A DNA stretch of 59,125 nucleotides from Paenibacillus lactis (GCF_017873605.1 NZ_JAGGKI010000028.1:1-59125); one strand, 5' to 3'; shown: positions 17,749 through 26,156, numbered from the stretch's first letter. The notes: generated from the letters alone by a model not told the origin. Program-made: numbers and translations.

Positions 17749-18207
17749 TTAACGCTTGTTCTGTTGGTCGCGCTCGTTCAGAACGTCAAGAAAAGCCTGA
17801 GCATAGCGAAGACCCTTTTGAACTTGAGGATCCTTCAGCATTTTCATCAGACCGAATACGCCGATTTGCGCATGATCCCCCTGGGCATGAATTCGGTCGC
17901 CCGCTTCGATCGCGGCAGATGCAATCGCTTTTGCCTTGTCGGTAACAGGCTTCGTGAAACCTGCGAGAGAAGCCATGGTGTCTTCCGCCAGCACCGGATC
18001 AGTAGCTACGGACTTGCCGAAATCATAAGCCTTCGTGAAGAATGTGAGCATTTCCGTAAGCTTAGGCAGGTTATCCACAAGCGTAGTCAGCGATTCCTGT
18101 ACCTCAGGCTTTAGCAATTGTTCGAGCAGCACATCAGGACGGCTGGCCTGGTTTCCTGCAACGTTATCCGGTGTTTCGGACGGTTGCGGGTTAGATGTTT
18201 CTGTCAT
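17749..18207 (-). CDS. DUF1641-family protein
   Basis: A soluble, helical, 152-residue protein. The central segment (VLLEQLLKPEVQESLTTL... through LMKMLKDPQVQKGLRYAQAF) is typical of DUF1641 (YrhD/YjgD-like). AAAGGAGG precedes ATG 18207 with 9-base spacing, while the longer frame to 18243 has no site. Members are often encoded with NAD- or formate-linked oxidoreductases; here the partner is the type II NADH dehydrogenase directly downstream. Function unknown; I infer an accessory role for that enzyme. Confidence 0.8.
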   Translation of the reverse strand: MTETSNPQPSETPDNVAGNQASRPDVLLEQLLKPEVQESLTTLVDNLPKLTEMLTFFTKAYDFGKSVATDPVLAEDTMASLAGFTKPVTDKAKAIASAAIEAGDRIHAQGDHAQIGVFGLMKMLKDPQVQKGLRYAQAFLDVLNERDQQNKR

Positions 18208-18269
18208 AGAGAATTGCCTCCTTTTCTTTAAGTGAACTCCCAAGATGAACTTGGCGACGATCGAACCGG

Positions 18270-18298
18270 TTAGCTTTAATTTCGGGATAACCGGTATC
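18270..18298. promoter_or_regulatory. Inverted repeat upstream of the DUF1641/NADH dehydrogenase operon
   Basis: ACCGGTTA and TAACCGGT flank 13 bases, between a possible -10 (CATAAT, minus strand near 18305) and the start codon. It could be an operator or a leader hairpin. No known regulator motif is recognised. Confidence 0.35.
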
Positions 18299-18354
18299 TA
18301 TTATGCATCACTGACATAAAGTGTGAACTTCAAGGTGACTCACTCGCGCCAAAA

Positions 18355-18387
18355 TAAAGGCAGGGGGATGGCTCCCCCCTCCTTTAC
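18355..18387 (-). terminator. Terminator of the polysaccharide deacetylase gene
   Basis: Minus-strand AAAGGAGGGGG pairs with CCCCCTGCCTTT, followed by ATTTT. It lies about 95 bases past the stop codon. Confidence 0.75.
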
Positions 18388-18478
18388 GAATAACGTTCTC
18401 AGGGATTGTGATTATTATCTCTAAGTACTAGTCTATAACTTGTGCCGCATAATTACAAACATAAAATACAAATTTCGA

Positions 18479-19819
18479 CTACAAAGTTATGATCCGAATT
18501 TCCGCATCTTTATATGTCACTCTTGTAACAGGGTGCCCGGATGCAGCAAGGGCGTCACGGAGCGGAATCCAAGCCGTGCCGCCGATCAGGCGCACATCGG
18601 AAGGGAGCGGCCTGCCCCAAGTTTCACCCGGGGTTATCGAGCGTCTCAGCGGGTCCGCTTCCCAGCGTTTCCCTCCGAGGGCCACGCTGACGGTCTTGCT
18701 GTGGCCCTCCCAGGAAACCGTCCCCCCGAGCCGCTCTGACAAGGCGCGCAGAGGAACCATCAAGCGCCCGTCCTCCATTTTATACTCGCCCGGCTCGAAT
18801 GCAGTCTCCATGGCCCCAAACTCGACCGCAAGCGTTCGGCCCGTTTCAAATAGTTTGGCATTGGCCAGAACATGATTCTCGATCCATTGCCGGGAAGGCT
18901 GCGAGGCCTTAACCGCGCCTTGCTGCGCCTTGAACTGGACCGGCTGCATATCCGGCGTAAGCACATCGAACGCATAGCCCTGCTTTTTATAATAACCGAT
19001 GATCTCCGGCAATGCCTTCACGCTCTCCTCATGGCCCTTGCTGTCATGCAGCAGCACGATCGCCTCGCTGCCGCTGACCTTTGCTGTTGCGCCTTTCACG
19101 ATATCCTTGGCCGGAACCCCCCGGCGCTTCGAATCCCCGCTGTCGACGTTCCAATCGAATACGCGATATCCCCCCTGCTCCATCAGGTCGAAATAAGCCT
19201 GGTCAAAGTGTCCGGCTGTCCCGCCCGGCGCCCTGACGAGCTGCGGACGTTCGCCTGTAATCAAGCGGATCAGCTCCTCCGTCTTCTTGATCTGCGCCCA
19301 GAAATCTTGAAAATGCCCGTAAAGCTTGTCATAACGATGATCATATGTATGATTGCCGATCGTGTGTCCTTCCTCATATATGCGGTTGATAATTTCCGGA
19401 CGGGCTTCAGCCTGCTCCCCAAGCACAAAGAACGTGCCCTTAATGCCTTCCTTATGCAATATGTCCAACACCTCCAGCGTCAAATCCGAAGGACCGTCGT
19501 CAAAGGTAAGATAGACCTTCTTCTCAGCTTTCGGGTCAACTTTCGGGGCCTGGGCTTGCGCTGCTGCAGCGGATGCGGCTTGCTTGCCTGCTCCCGCTGT
19601 GTAAACCGCCTGCTTGATTGGCGTTTCACCGCTTTGGCCTAGCAGCACCTTCGTCTGAACCCCGGCAGCCGATGCCGGAGCCAGCAGCGCCTGCTCCATA
19701 TATACCTTCATATCGTCCGGCTTCGTTTCTCCCCCGGGGAATCCGGCCCAGACCGTTATCATTAACGCCAACACACTAAAAAACAAGGCAATGGATGCAA
19801 CTCTCGCTACAATATTCAT
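18479..19819 (-). CDS. Polysaccharide deacetylase with C-terminal stalk domain
   Basis: A secreted or membrane-tethered protein of 446 residues. The N-terminal helix (IVARVASIALFFSVLALMITVW) is a signal/anchor. The NodB-homology domain at about 110-300 has the metal-binding TFDDGPS, HTIGNHTYDH with both His, RAPGG and the catalytic-side VLLHD, so it probably deacetylates peptidoglycan or chitin-like polymers. The C-terminal 110 residues (DGRLMVPLRALSERLGGTVSW...) match the copper amine oxidase N-terminal-like stalk domain common in Paenibacillus exoproteins. ATG 19819 has GGAGG 8 bases upstream. Confidence 0.92.
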   Translation of the reverse strand: MNIVARVASIALFFSVLALMITVWAGFPGGETKPDDMKVYMEQALLAPASAAGVQTKVLLGQSGETPIKQAVYTAGAGKQAASAAAAQAQAPKVDPKAEKKVYLTFDDGPSDLTLEVLDILHKEGIKGTFFVLGEQAEARPEIINRIYEEGHTIGNHTYDHRYDKLYGHFQDFWAQIKKTEELIRLITGERPQLVRAPGGTAGHFDQAYFDLMEQGGYRVFDWNVDSGDSKRRGVPAKDIVKGATAKVSGSEAIVLLHDSKGHEESVKALPEIIGYYKKQGYAFDVLTPDMQPVQFKAQQGAVKASQPSRQWIENHVLANAKLFETGRTLAVEFGAMETAFEPGEYKMEDGRLMVPLRALSERLGGTVSWEGHSKTVSVALGGKRWEADPLRRSITPGETWGRPLPSDVRLIGGTAWIPLRDALAASGHPVTRVTYKDAEIRIITL

Positions 19820-19950
19820 GATTTCTACCTCCATCATTTCTATGAGTTCGGCTTTCTGCTAGATTATATGGAGGTATTTTCGAAAAAAGACTATCAGCCG
19901 ATATATATTTTAGCGAGAATTGCGAGAGAAGGACGGGTGAACAAAAATAG

Positions 19951-19986
19951 CCCCTCGCGGCAAGCCTGTCCAGGCATGCGGAGGGG
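19951..19986 (-). terminator. Terminator of the bcp gene
   Basis: Minus-strand CCCCTC...GCCTG pairs with CAGGC...GAGGGG, then CTATTTTTG, 16 bases after the stop codon. Confidence 0.8.
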
Positions 19987-20002
19987 CGAATCTTCATATA
20001 GC

Positions 20003-20473
20003 TTATGACAGCACAGCTTCGAGGACCGCTTCCACATGGCCCTTCACCTTGACCTTGCGCCATTCGCGGGCGAGCCTCCCCTTCTCGTCGATCAGGAAGG
20101 TGGAGCGCACGATCCCCATGTACTCGCGGCCAAACATCTTCTTCATCTGCCACACCCCGAACAGCTCGCTTACCTTATGCTCTTCATCAGCAAGAAGCAA
20201 ATAGGGCAGGCTATGCTTATCGATAAATTTGGCATGGGATTTCAGCGGATCGGGACTGATGCCGATGACGACCGCCCCCGCTTCCTTCAATGCGCCGTAG
20301 TGATCACGGAAGCTGCAGGCCTCCTCAGTGCACGTGGGCGTCATATTTTTCGGATAAAAAAACAGCACGACCTTGCGTCCGCGAAAGTCGCTCAAGGATA
20401 CATTCTCTCCGCTTGAAGCCGGGAGGGTAAAATCAGGGACCGGGCTCCCTACTTCAACATGTGATGGTTTCAC
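20003..20473 (-). CDS. bcp: Thioredoxin-dependent peroxiredoxin Bcp/PrxQ
   Basis: A 156-residue atypical 2-Cys peroxiredoxin. The peroxidatic Cys48 lies in NMTPTCTEEACSF and the resolving Cys53 five residues on, the BCP/PrxQ arrangement, with the supporting FFYPK before it. It reduces hydrogen and alkyl peroxides using thioredoxin. I chose a GTG start at 20473 (MKPSHVEVGS) because GGAGGAGC lies at good spacing and the upstream residues to 20566 do not belong to the family. Divergent from the LCP gene, with overlapping promoters. Confidence 0.93.
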   Translation of the reverse strand: MKPSHVEVGSPVPDFTLPASSGENVSLSDFRGRKVVLFFYPKNMTPTCTEEACSFRDHYGALKEAGAVVIGISPDPLKSHAKFIDKHSLPYLLLADEEHKVSELFGVWQMKKMFGREYMGIVRSTFLIDEKGRLAREWRKVKVKGHVEAVLEAVLS

Positions 20474-20515
20474 GATTAAGCTCCTCCTGCTGAACGGGAC
20501 CTTAGACCCGTAAAA

Positions 20516-20544
20516 TTGATTGTCTTTTCGAAAAAAATTATAAT
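20516..20544 (+). promoter_or_regulatory. Promoter of the LCP gene
   Basis: TTGATT (20516-20521), 17-base spacer, TATAAT (20539-20544). It shares its -10 region with the opposite-strand bcp promoter. Confidence 0.8.
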
Positions 20545-20566
20545 AGAGTGAATGTCGAATGTTCAA
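20537..20566 (-). promoter_or_regulatory. Promoter of bcp
   Basis: Minus-strand TTGAAC (20566-20561), 18-base spacer, TATAAT (20542-20537). The -10 hexamer overlaps that of the plus-strand LCP promoter by four bases. Confidence 0.7.
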
Positions 20567-20614
20567 ATGTTCTATCGATTTTATTCACCAGCGCAATCCG
20601 AAAGGAAGAACACA

Positions 20615-21691
20615 ATGACCAAAAAAACAAAGAAGACGATTATATGGAGCATATGTATCGTACTTGCGGCTGTCATCGCCTACGGCACTTATTATGCAGT
20701 TTCATTCTATGACGGCCTGCAAAGCTTGAACAAAAGCGGTGAATCCTCTCCGTTCCATGAAATTGAGAAGGTGGATGCCAAAGTCCCTGCGCCTCCGGAA
20801 TGGGAAGGCACCGAGCCGGTGAATATCCTGCTGATGGGCGTCGATGCCCGCGGCTTCGAGGAAGGGGAAATCCCCCGCTCGGACAGCATGATGGTAGCCT
20901 CCATCGACCCGGTTAAGAAAAAAATGTACCTGTTCTCTATTCTGCGCGATACGTACACGGACATACCCGGACATGACCCGAACCGGATCAACACGGCGAT
21001 CACCCATGGTCCCAATACCGCGATGAAGGCGGTCGGCGATCTGCTCGGCATCCCGATCCAATACTATGTCTACACCGACTTCCAAGGATTTATCAAGCTG
21101 GTGGATTCCGTCGGCGGCGTTGATTTTTACGTTGAGAAGGATATGAATTATTCCAGCAAAGCGGACAAGAATGAATATGACATCAATCTGAAGGAAGGCA
21201 TGCAGCATCTGGACGGCAACGCCGCGCTCCAATACGTCCGTTTCCGTTACGACGCTATGGGCGACTTTACCCGTACCGAGCGGCAGCGCGAGCTGATTAA
21301 GGCGGTCGCCAAGAAAATGCAGACGACCACGTCCATTATGAAGCTGCCGGATATTTTGAAATCCGTCAGCCCTTACATCGACACGAATCTCGAGGTCGAA
21401 GACATGTGGAAGCTGGCCACCGTCGCATACAAGAGCAGCATGAGCGGCAGCGAGCAGGTCCCTCCGATGAAGCTGCTGAAGGAAGAAACGATCGGCGGTG
21501 CAGCTGTCTTGACGGTCGGCAATCCGGACACCTTAAAGCAGTACATTCAGGATATCATGAGCCCGCCGGATCCTGACCCGGAGACCGAGGAAGGCCAAAG
21601 CGAAGGCAAGGAGAGCGATCCTGCCGGCAAAGAAAGTAATCCTTCTGCATCGACGTCCACGTCTACATCCACAGAGACAGACCGCAACTAA
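20615..21691 (+). CDS. LytR-CpsA-Psr (LCP) family cell-wall polymer ligase
   Basis: A 358-residue membrane enzyme: short cytoplasmic lysine-rich N-terminus, one helix (IIWSICIVLAAVIAYGTYYAV), then an extracellular LCP domain with NILLMGVDAR, RSDSMMVASIDP, FSILRDTYTDIPG, NRINTA and QYVRFRYD. LCP proteins move undecaprenyl-linked polymers such as teichoic acids onto peptidoglycan. The last 45 residues are an acidic, Ser/Thr-rich tail (STSTSTST) with no domain. ATG 20615 follows AAAGGAAG; the frame from 20552 starts upstream of the usable site. Confidence 0.92.
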   Translation: MTKKTKKTIIWSICIVLAAVIAYGTYYAVSFYDGLQSLNKSGESSPFHEIEKVDAKVPAPPEWEGTEPVNILLMGVDARGFEEGEIPRSDSMMVASIDPVKKKMYLFSILRDTYTDIPGHDPNRINTAITHGPNTAMKAVGDLLGIPIQYYVYTDFQGFIKLVDSVGGVDFYVEKDMNYSSKADKNEYDINLKEGMQHLDGNAALQYVRFRYDAMGDFTRTERQRELIKAVAKKMQTTTSIMKLPDILKSVSPYIDTNLEVEDMWKLATVAYKSSMSGSEQVPPMKLLKEETIGGAAVLTVGNPDTLKQYIQDIMSPPDPDPETEEGQSEGKESDPAGKESNPSASTSTSTSTETDRN

Positions 21692-21711
21692 CTTAGCACA
21701 CTATATAGCAT

Positions 21712-21750
21712 GCAGGACAGGCAGCTTGGAATCTTGGCGGCCTGTCCTGC
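21712..21750 (+). repeat. 11-bp inverted repeat between the LCP gene and hemL
   Basis: GCAGGACAGGC and GCCTGTCCTGC flank a 17-base loop, 27 bases before the hemL ATG. Without a U-run on either strand it is not a standard terminator. It may be a degenerate LCP terminator or a hemL leader hairpin. Confidence 0.6.
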
Positions 21751-21777
21751 TTCATGAAGAAAGGAAGTTTTTACACG

Positions 21778-23094
21778 ATGAACACATCCAGAACCCGTTC
21801 CGAAGCCTTATACCAGGAAGCTCTTCAGCATATCGTCGGCGGCGTCAACAGCCCCTCCCGCTCATTCAAAGCGGTCGGCGGCGGCGCCCCCGTCTTCATG
21901 AAACGCGCAAGCGGCGCCTATTTCTGGGATGAAGACGGCAATCGCTACATCGATTACTTGGCGGCCTATGGACCGATTATTACCGGCCATGCCCATCCGC
22001 ACATTACGGCCGCCATTACGGCGGCAGCCCAGAACGGCACGCTGTACGGGACGCCGACCGAGCTTGAAATCAAGCTTGCCAAAATGCTGAAGGATGCCAT
22101 CCCTTCCTTGGACAAGGTGCGCTTCGTCAATTCCGGCACTGAGGCCGTCATGACGACGATCCGCGTTGCACGCGCATATACGAAGCGCAATAAAATCATC
22201 AAGTTCGCCGGCTGCTACCACGGCCACTCCGACCTCGTGCTTGTCGCCGCAGGATCAGGACCTTCCACGCTCGGCATTCCGGACAGCGCCGGAATTCCGA
22301 CAAGCATTGCCCACGAGGTCATTACGGTTCCGTTTAACGATCTTGACAGCCTGCGTGACGCCTTGGAGCAATGGGGTGATGACGTGGCCGCGGTGATGGT
22401 CGAACCGATTGTCGGCAATTTCGGCATGGTAATGCCAAAGCCAGGCTTCCTGGAAGGACTGTGCCGGTTGGCCCATGATAACGGCTCGCTCGTCATCTAT
22501 GACGAGGTCATCAGCGCCTTCCGCTTCCACTACGGCTCTTCCCAGACATACGCAGGTCTGGCGAATCACGAAGCCATTCAGCCGGATCTGACCGCGCTCG
22601 GCAAAATCATTGGCGGCGGTCTTCCGATCGGCGCTTACGGCGGCCGGAAGCACGTTATGGAGCAGGTTGCCCCGCTCGGACCTGCATATCAAGCAGGAAC
22701 GATGGCTGGCAATCCGGCGTCGATCGCCGCAGGGATCGCCTGTTTGGAGGTGCTGCAAGGCGAAGGCGTGTATGAGGAAATGGAGCGTCTGACGATCAAG
22801 CTGACCGAAGGGCTGAAGAGCTCGGCGGACCGCCATGGCATTCCGCTCACGATCAACCGGATTCGCGGCTCCTTCTCCACTCATTTCTGCGATCATCCGG
22901 TGACCAACTATGATGAAGCCCAGGATACGGACGGCGAGGCCTTCGCTTCCTTCTTCCGCCATATGCTGGACCGCGGCATTAATCTGGCCCCTTCTAAATA
23001 CGAGGCCTGGTTTATGACGACTGCCCATACGGAAGCGGACATCGATGCAACATTGGAAGCCGCAGAGGCTTCATTTCAAGCCATGAAAGGTTAA
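21778..23094 (+). CDS. hemL: Glutamate-1-semialdehyde 2,1-aminomutase
   Basis: A 438-residue class III PLP enzyme making 5-aminolevulinate from glutamate-1-semialdehyde in tetrapyrrole synthesis. The PLP lysine is Lys276 in LTALGKIIGGGLPIGAYGG, preceded by the conserved VIYDEVISAFR; NSGTEAVMTTIRVAR and AGTMAGNPASI are further family motifs. ATG 21778 follows AAAGGAAG; an ATG at 21754 has no site. No other heme gene is adjacent, so this may be a second, stand-alone copy (GsaB-like) rather than the one in the hem operon; I infer this from context only. Confidence 0.93.
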   Translation: MNTSRTRSEALYQEALQHIVGGVNSPSRSFKAVGGGAPVFMKRASGAYFWDEDGNRYIDYLAAYGPIITGHAHPHITAAITAAAQNGTLYGTPTELEIKLAKMLKDAIPSLDKVRFVNSGTEAVMTTIRVARAYTKRNKIIKFAGCYHGHSDLVLVAAGSGPSTLGIPDSAGIPTSIAHEVITVPFNDLDSLRDALEQWGDDVAAVMVEPIVGNFGMVMPKPGFLEGLCRLAHDNGSLVIYDEVISAFRFHYGSSQTYAGLANHEAIQPDLTALGKIIGGGLPIGAYGGRKHVMEQVAPLGPAYQAGTMAGNPASIAAGIACLEVLQGEGVYEEMERLTIKLTEGLKSSADRHGIPLTINRIRGSFSTHFCDHPVTNYDEAQDTDGEAFASFFRHMLDRGINLAPSKYEAWFMTTAHTEADIDATLEAAEASFQAMKG

Positions 23095-23143
23095 TGGCAT
23101 TGATATTTCATGTAGGGTAAATCCTGGAAAGGGGAACCGGAAT

Positions 23144-23170
23144 ATGAAGAAGCTGCTGAACAAGTTATAA
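23144..23170 (+). CDS. Possible 8-residue leader peptide MKKLLNKL
   Basis: ATG at 23144 after AAAGGGGAACCGGAAT encodes eight residues (Met-Lys-Lys-Leu-Leu-Asn-Lys-Leu) then TAA. It lies in the 184-base gap before the aminoglycoside nucleotidyltransferase gene. Such mini-ORFs sometimes control resistance genes by ribosome stalling; there is no direct proof, and chance is possible for so short a frame. Confidence 0.25.
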   Translation: MKKLLNKL

Positions 23171-23278
23171 CATGCTGCGTGTCCATATCCCGCTTCCACG
23201 GTTCGCATCCGCGGACCTCCTGCCTTAACGGTTCATAAGATTGACCCATTCCAATGAAAACGAAAGGCGGGAACAACG

Positions 23279-24151
23279 ATGAGAAGCGAGCAAGAAATGA
23301 TGGATTTGATTCTGGGTGTGGCTAAGCGCGATGAACGTGTTCGCGCCGTGACCCTGGAAGGCTCAAGAACGAACCCTAATGTGCCGAAGGATGTATTTCA
23401 GGACTATGATATCAGCTTCCACGTCACCGACATGGACAGCTTCATTCAAGACCCGGGCTGGATTGACGTCTTCGGGGAACGCATCATTTTGCAAACGCCC
23501 GAAGATATGGCGATGTTCCCTCCTGATCTGGGGAACTGGTTCTCCTATCTGATGCTGTTTACGGACGGGAACCGGATTGACATGACCCTGATTCCCATCG
23601 AGGAAAAGGAATCCTACAGCCAGCATGACAAGCTGATCAAGGTGCTTATGGACAAAGACGGGACGTTTCCCGAAATACCGGAGCCGTCGGATGAGGACTA
23701 TCGCGTCAAACGTCCGTCCGCCGAATTCTTTGCGGACTGCAGCAACGAATTCTGGTGGGTCACCACTTATGTAGCCAAGGGCTTGTGGAGAGAGGAAATT
23801 CTGTATGCCCAGGATCACCTGAACAATATTGTTCGGCCGATGCTGATCAAAATGCTGGAATGGCAGGCCGGGGTTCTGACCGGCTTCTCGCTTAGCGTTG
23901 GCAAGAATGCCAAGTATCTGAAGCGATACTTGCCCGAGGACAGCTGGAACGAGCTGATGGATACCTACGCCGGGGGAACCTATGACGAGGTCTGGGATGC
24001 CCTCTTCGCCGCCGGAGCACTTTTCCGGAAGACGGCGCTGTACGTCGGCGAGCAGCTGGGCTACACGTATGACATGGGACAGGACGGGCGCGTTACCGGC
24101 TTCCTGCACCATGTCCGCCAGCTGCCGCGGGATGCGAAGGAAATCTATTAA
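23279..24151 (+). CDS. Aminoglycoside 6-adenylyltransferase-like nucleotidyltransferase
   Basis: A 290-residue protein over its whole length like AadK/Ant(6) enzymes, which adenylylate streptomycin. The nucleotidyltransferase signature LEGSRTNPNV...FQDYDISFHVTD holds the GS motif and the paired Asp for magnesium; LFTDGNRIDMTLIP carries the third carboxylate. The C-terminal half (FWWVTTYVAKGLWREEI) is the substrate-binding helical domain. AAAGGCGGG precedes the ATG. It is chromosomal in appearance, matching its neighbours in base use, so it may be an intrinsic gene; whether it confers resistance is not known. Confidence 0.88.
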   Translation: MRSEQEMMDLILGVAKRDERVRAVTLEGSRTNPNVPKDVFQDYDISFHVTDMDSFIQDPGWIDVFGERIILQTPEDMAMFPPDLGNWFSYLMLFTDGNRIDMTLIPIEEKESYSQHDKLIKVLMDKDGTFPEIPEPSDEDYRVKRPSAEFFADCSNEFWWVTTYVAKGLWREEILYAQDHLNNIVRPMLIKMLEWQAGVLTGFSLSVGKNAKYLKRYLPEDSWNELMDTYAGGTYDEVWDALFAAGALFRKTALYVGEQLGYTYDMGQDGRVTGFLHHVRQLPRDAKEIY

Positions 24152-24269
24152 AATCATGCGGGAAGCTGCTATGCCCGTAATTCGGGTAATAGGATAAGGC
24201 AGCCGCTCTCGGCCAGGGCAGACCGGGGACCCGTTTAACCCCGCTCCCAAGGCTATGGGAAGCAGCAAA

Positions 24270-24302
24270 GAGAGACGCCATTCGCGGCGTCTCTCTTTTA
24301 TT
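24270..24302 (+). terminator. Terminator of the nucleotidyltransferase gene
   Basis: GAGAGACGCC pairs with GGCGTCTCTC around ATTCGC, followed by TTTTATTTT. Confidence 0.85.
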
Positions 24303-24480
24303 TTGTACGCTCCCTGTTTTCCCCCTAGCCTCACTTCAGACCTTCGCTCCATCTGCCGGGGCCTCATATTGATCCAAGCCGTTCTCCTGCAAATGAAAAC
24401 TCGGGAAGTTCTGAGAGAGCCTGTTTGTCACATTAGCACCATGCTGATACGTAATACAGATTGTAAAGGGGTGAAACCAC
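24303..24480 (+). promoter_or_regulatory. Upstream region of the ECF sigma gene
   Basis: No gene. TTGTCA at about 24424 with TAATAC further on could be a poorly spaced promoter. I do not see a clear ECF-type -35/-10 pair for self-regulation. Confidence 0.25.
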
Positions 24481-25080
24481 TTGGATGAACCAGCATTCCA
24501 TCAGATCGTTGCTGATGTTTTGAAGGGAGAGATCGACCAATACGAGCTGATCATGAACCGCTGCAACAAAGCCATCTTCAATTACTGCTACCACATGCTT
24601 GGCGATTATGCCGAAGCCGAGGATTGCACCCAGGAGGTTTTCTTGAAGGCGTACCGCCACTTGTCCAAATATGAAACGGACAAGCCCTTCGAGGCCTGGC
24701 TTTACCGCATCGCCTGCAACCAATGCATCGACTTGCTGCGGAAACGCAAGCTGTATCGGTACCTCCCCTTTCTATACCAGAAAGACCAGGATAACCGGCA
24801 TGTCGATCAGGTCATCGAGCACAAGTACTACAATCCGTCCGTGCTCCGGGCGCTGGCCAGGCTGACCGCCGAGGAACGAAGCCTGCTCATCCTGCGCTGC
24901 GTCGAGGACAAGAGCTATCACGAGATCAGCCTTATTTTGCAACAAAGCACGACCTATCTCAGGAAAAAGTTCGAGCGGGCCGCCGCCAAGTTCCGCAAAC
25001 ATTACGCCATGGCAGAGGGGGAGGAAACGAATGAGCATGGACAGCGACAAAGACCTGAAACCACTCTTTCAAAGGGTTGA
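24481..25080 (+). CDS. ECF-type RNA polymerase sigma factor
   Basis: A 199-residue sigma-70 family protein. Region 2 (FNYCYHMLGDYAEAEDCTQEVFLKAYRHL... FEAWLYRIACNQCIDLLRKR) and region 4 (LTAEERSLLILRCVEDKSYHEISLIL) are clear, with region 3 absent, as in ECF factors. It starts with TTG at 24481, with AAAGGGGTG just upstream; no ATG lies in the early frame. The last 50 bases overlap the next gene. Target genes are unknown; the co-encoded membrane protein is its likely regulator. Confidence 0.9.
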   Translation: MDEPAFHQIVADVLKGEIDQYELIMNRCNKAIFNYCYHMLGDYAEAEDCTQEVFLKAYRHLSKYETDKPFEAWLYRIACNQCIDLLRKRKLYRYLPFLYQKDQDNRHVDQVIEHKYYNPSVLRALARLTAEERSLLILRCVEDKSYHEISLILQQSTTYLRKKFERAAAKFRKHYAMAEGEETNEHGQRQRPETTLSKG

Positions 25081-26014
25081 GCCGCCCGGAGCCGCCCTCC
25101 AGAAACGCGTTATGCGCCAAATTCGGGAAGAACATATTCAAAAGGAGCGATTGTTCGTGAAAAACAAAGTAAGCATTCTCTTGATCGCCGGCATGCTGCT
25201 TACCGCATCGACCGGCTTCGCAGCTGTCAAGTACCATTCTTTAACCAACGGCAAGGGAGAAGTCGTCTATGAGGAGAAATCGAGCGCAGTGTCTCCTCCG
25301 CTTAAGGATTATTCCAAAGAGGAACTGGATCGCATCCATCTTATGAATACCGTCTGGGATGAGCAAATCAAGCCGGGCGAAGCCGCCGCCATTTATATTG
25401 TGCCGAATAATCCGAACCACGTCATCGATATCAAATCCACTCCGCATGCCGTCAAGGATTTCGATAAGCTGACAAGCATGGTGAACGTGCCCGGCGTACC
25501 GCTGGCCAAGGAGATCTCCGCTTCCGCCTCGGACAAATATATGTTCAATAATGCCAGCGTGCACATGGAGCGCGAGACTGACGCAAAGCCGCTGACCGAG
25601 CAGGAAAAGGCCGACATCGCGAAGAAACTGCTTACGAAAGCCAAGTCTTCGGGCAAGGATTACGCCCTGATGCCGATACAGTTTACGGACAATTTCTGGC
25701 TGTCGACGGTTTATTACACCAGCGGCAGCAAGGAGATCGCCCTGACGATTCTGAATAACGGAGACCACGGCAGCGTGACCTCTTACTGGGACGAGAATAT
25801 GGACATGATCAACCGGAAGATCGAGATCAACGGGCAGGACGTCCTGCAAAAAACATGGAACGATGGAAGCACGACGCAGCTGGACTGGGCTTATGAGGAT
25901 CCAAGTACCGGACACCACTACTTGTATACGCTCAGCTCCATGGAGGGAGATGTCCCAGCCGAGGAACTGATCCGTATCGCCGAAACGATCATTCCGAAGG
26001 CGGCTTCCAAGTGA
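25031..26014 (+). CDS. Single-pass membrane protein, putative anti-sigma partner
   Basis: A 327-residue protein. A 40-residue cytoplasmic N-terminus (PLFQRVEPPGAALQKRVMRQI) precedes one helix (VSILLIAGMLLTASTGFAAV) and a large extracellular domain of about 260 residues (LDRIHLMNTVWDEQIKPGEAA..., DFWLSTVYYTSG-like sheets, resembling DUF4367-type sensors). It overlaps the sigma gene by 50 bases and has its own GGGGAGG site. I infer anti-sigma function from position and topology. The N-terminal part lacks the His/Cys zinc motif of ZAS anti-sigma factors. Confidence 0.7.
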   Translation: MSMDSDKDLKPLFQRVEPPGAALQKRVMRQIREEHIQKERLFVKNKVSILLIAGMLLTASTGFAAVKYHSLTNGKGEVVYEEKSSAVSPPLKDYSKEELDRIHLMNTVWDEQIKPGEAAAIYIVPNNPNHVIDIKSTPHAVKDFDKLTSMVNVPGVPLAKEISASASDKYMFNNASVHMERETDAKPLTEQEKADIAKKLLTKAKSSGKDYALMPIQFTDNFWLSTVYYTSGSKEIALTILNNGDHGSVTSYWDENMDMINRKIEINGQDVLQKTWNDGSTTQLDWAYEDPSTGHHYLYTLSSMEGDVPAEELIRIAETIIPKAASK

Positions 26015-26082
26015 GCAGCCGGCTCATATATCACTTGACGCTTTAAAATCATAGACAATTAAACGGAGAATATGAAAAAGGA

Positions 26083-26113
26083 AAAGAGAGGCGCCAAATC
26101 GGCGTCTCTCTTT
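26083..26113. terminator. Bidirectional terminator between the sigma operon and the SGNH hydrolase gene
   Basis: AAAGAGAGGCGCC pairs with GGCGTCTCTCTTT around AAATC. On the minus strand it is followed by TTTTCCTTTTTC. Confidence 0.8.
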
Positions 26114-26156
26114 GGTTCCGCAGCTATGATCCAACCTTATCTTAGGGCGGATATAG

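Noticed and set aside
23363..24367. 334-codon minus-strand ORF
   Set aside because: Antisense to the aminoglycoside adenylyltransferase-like gene, spanning its terminator; no family pattern.
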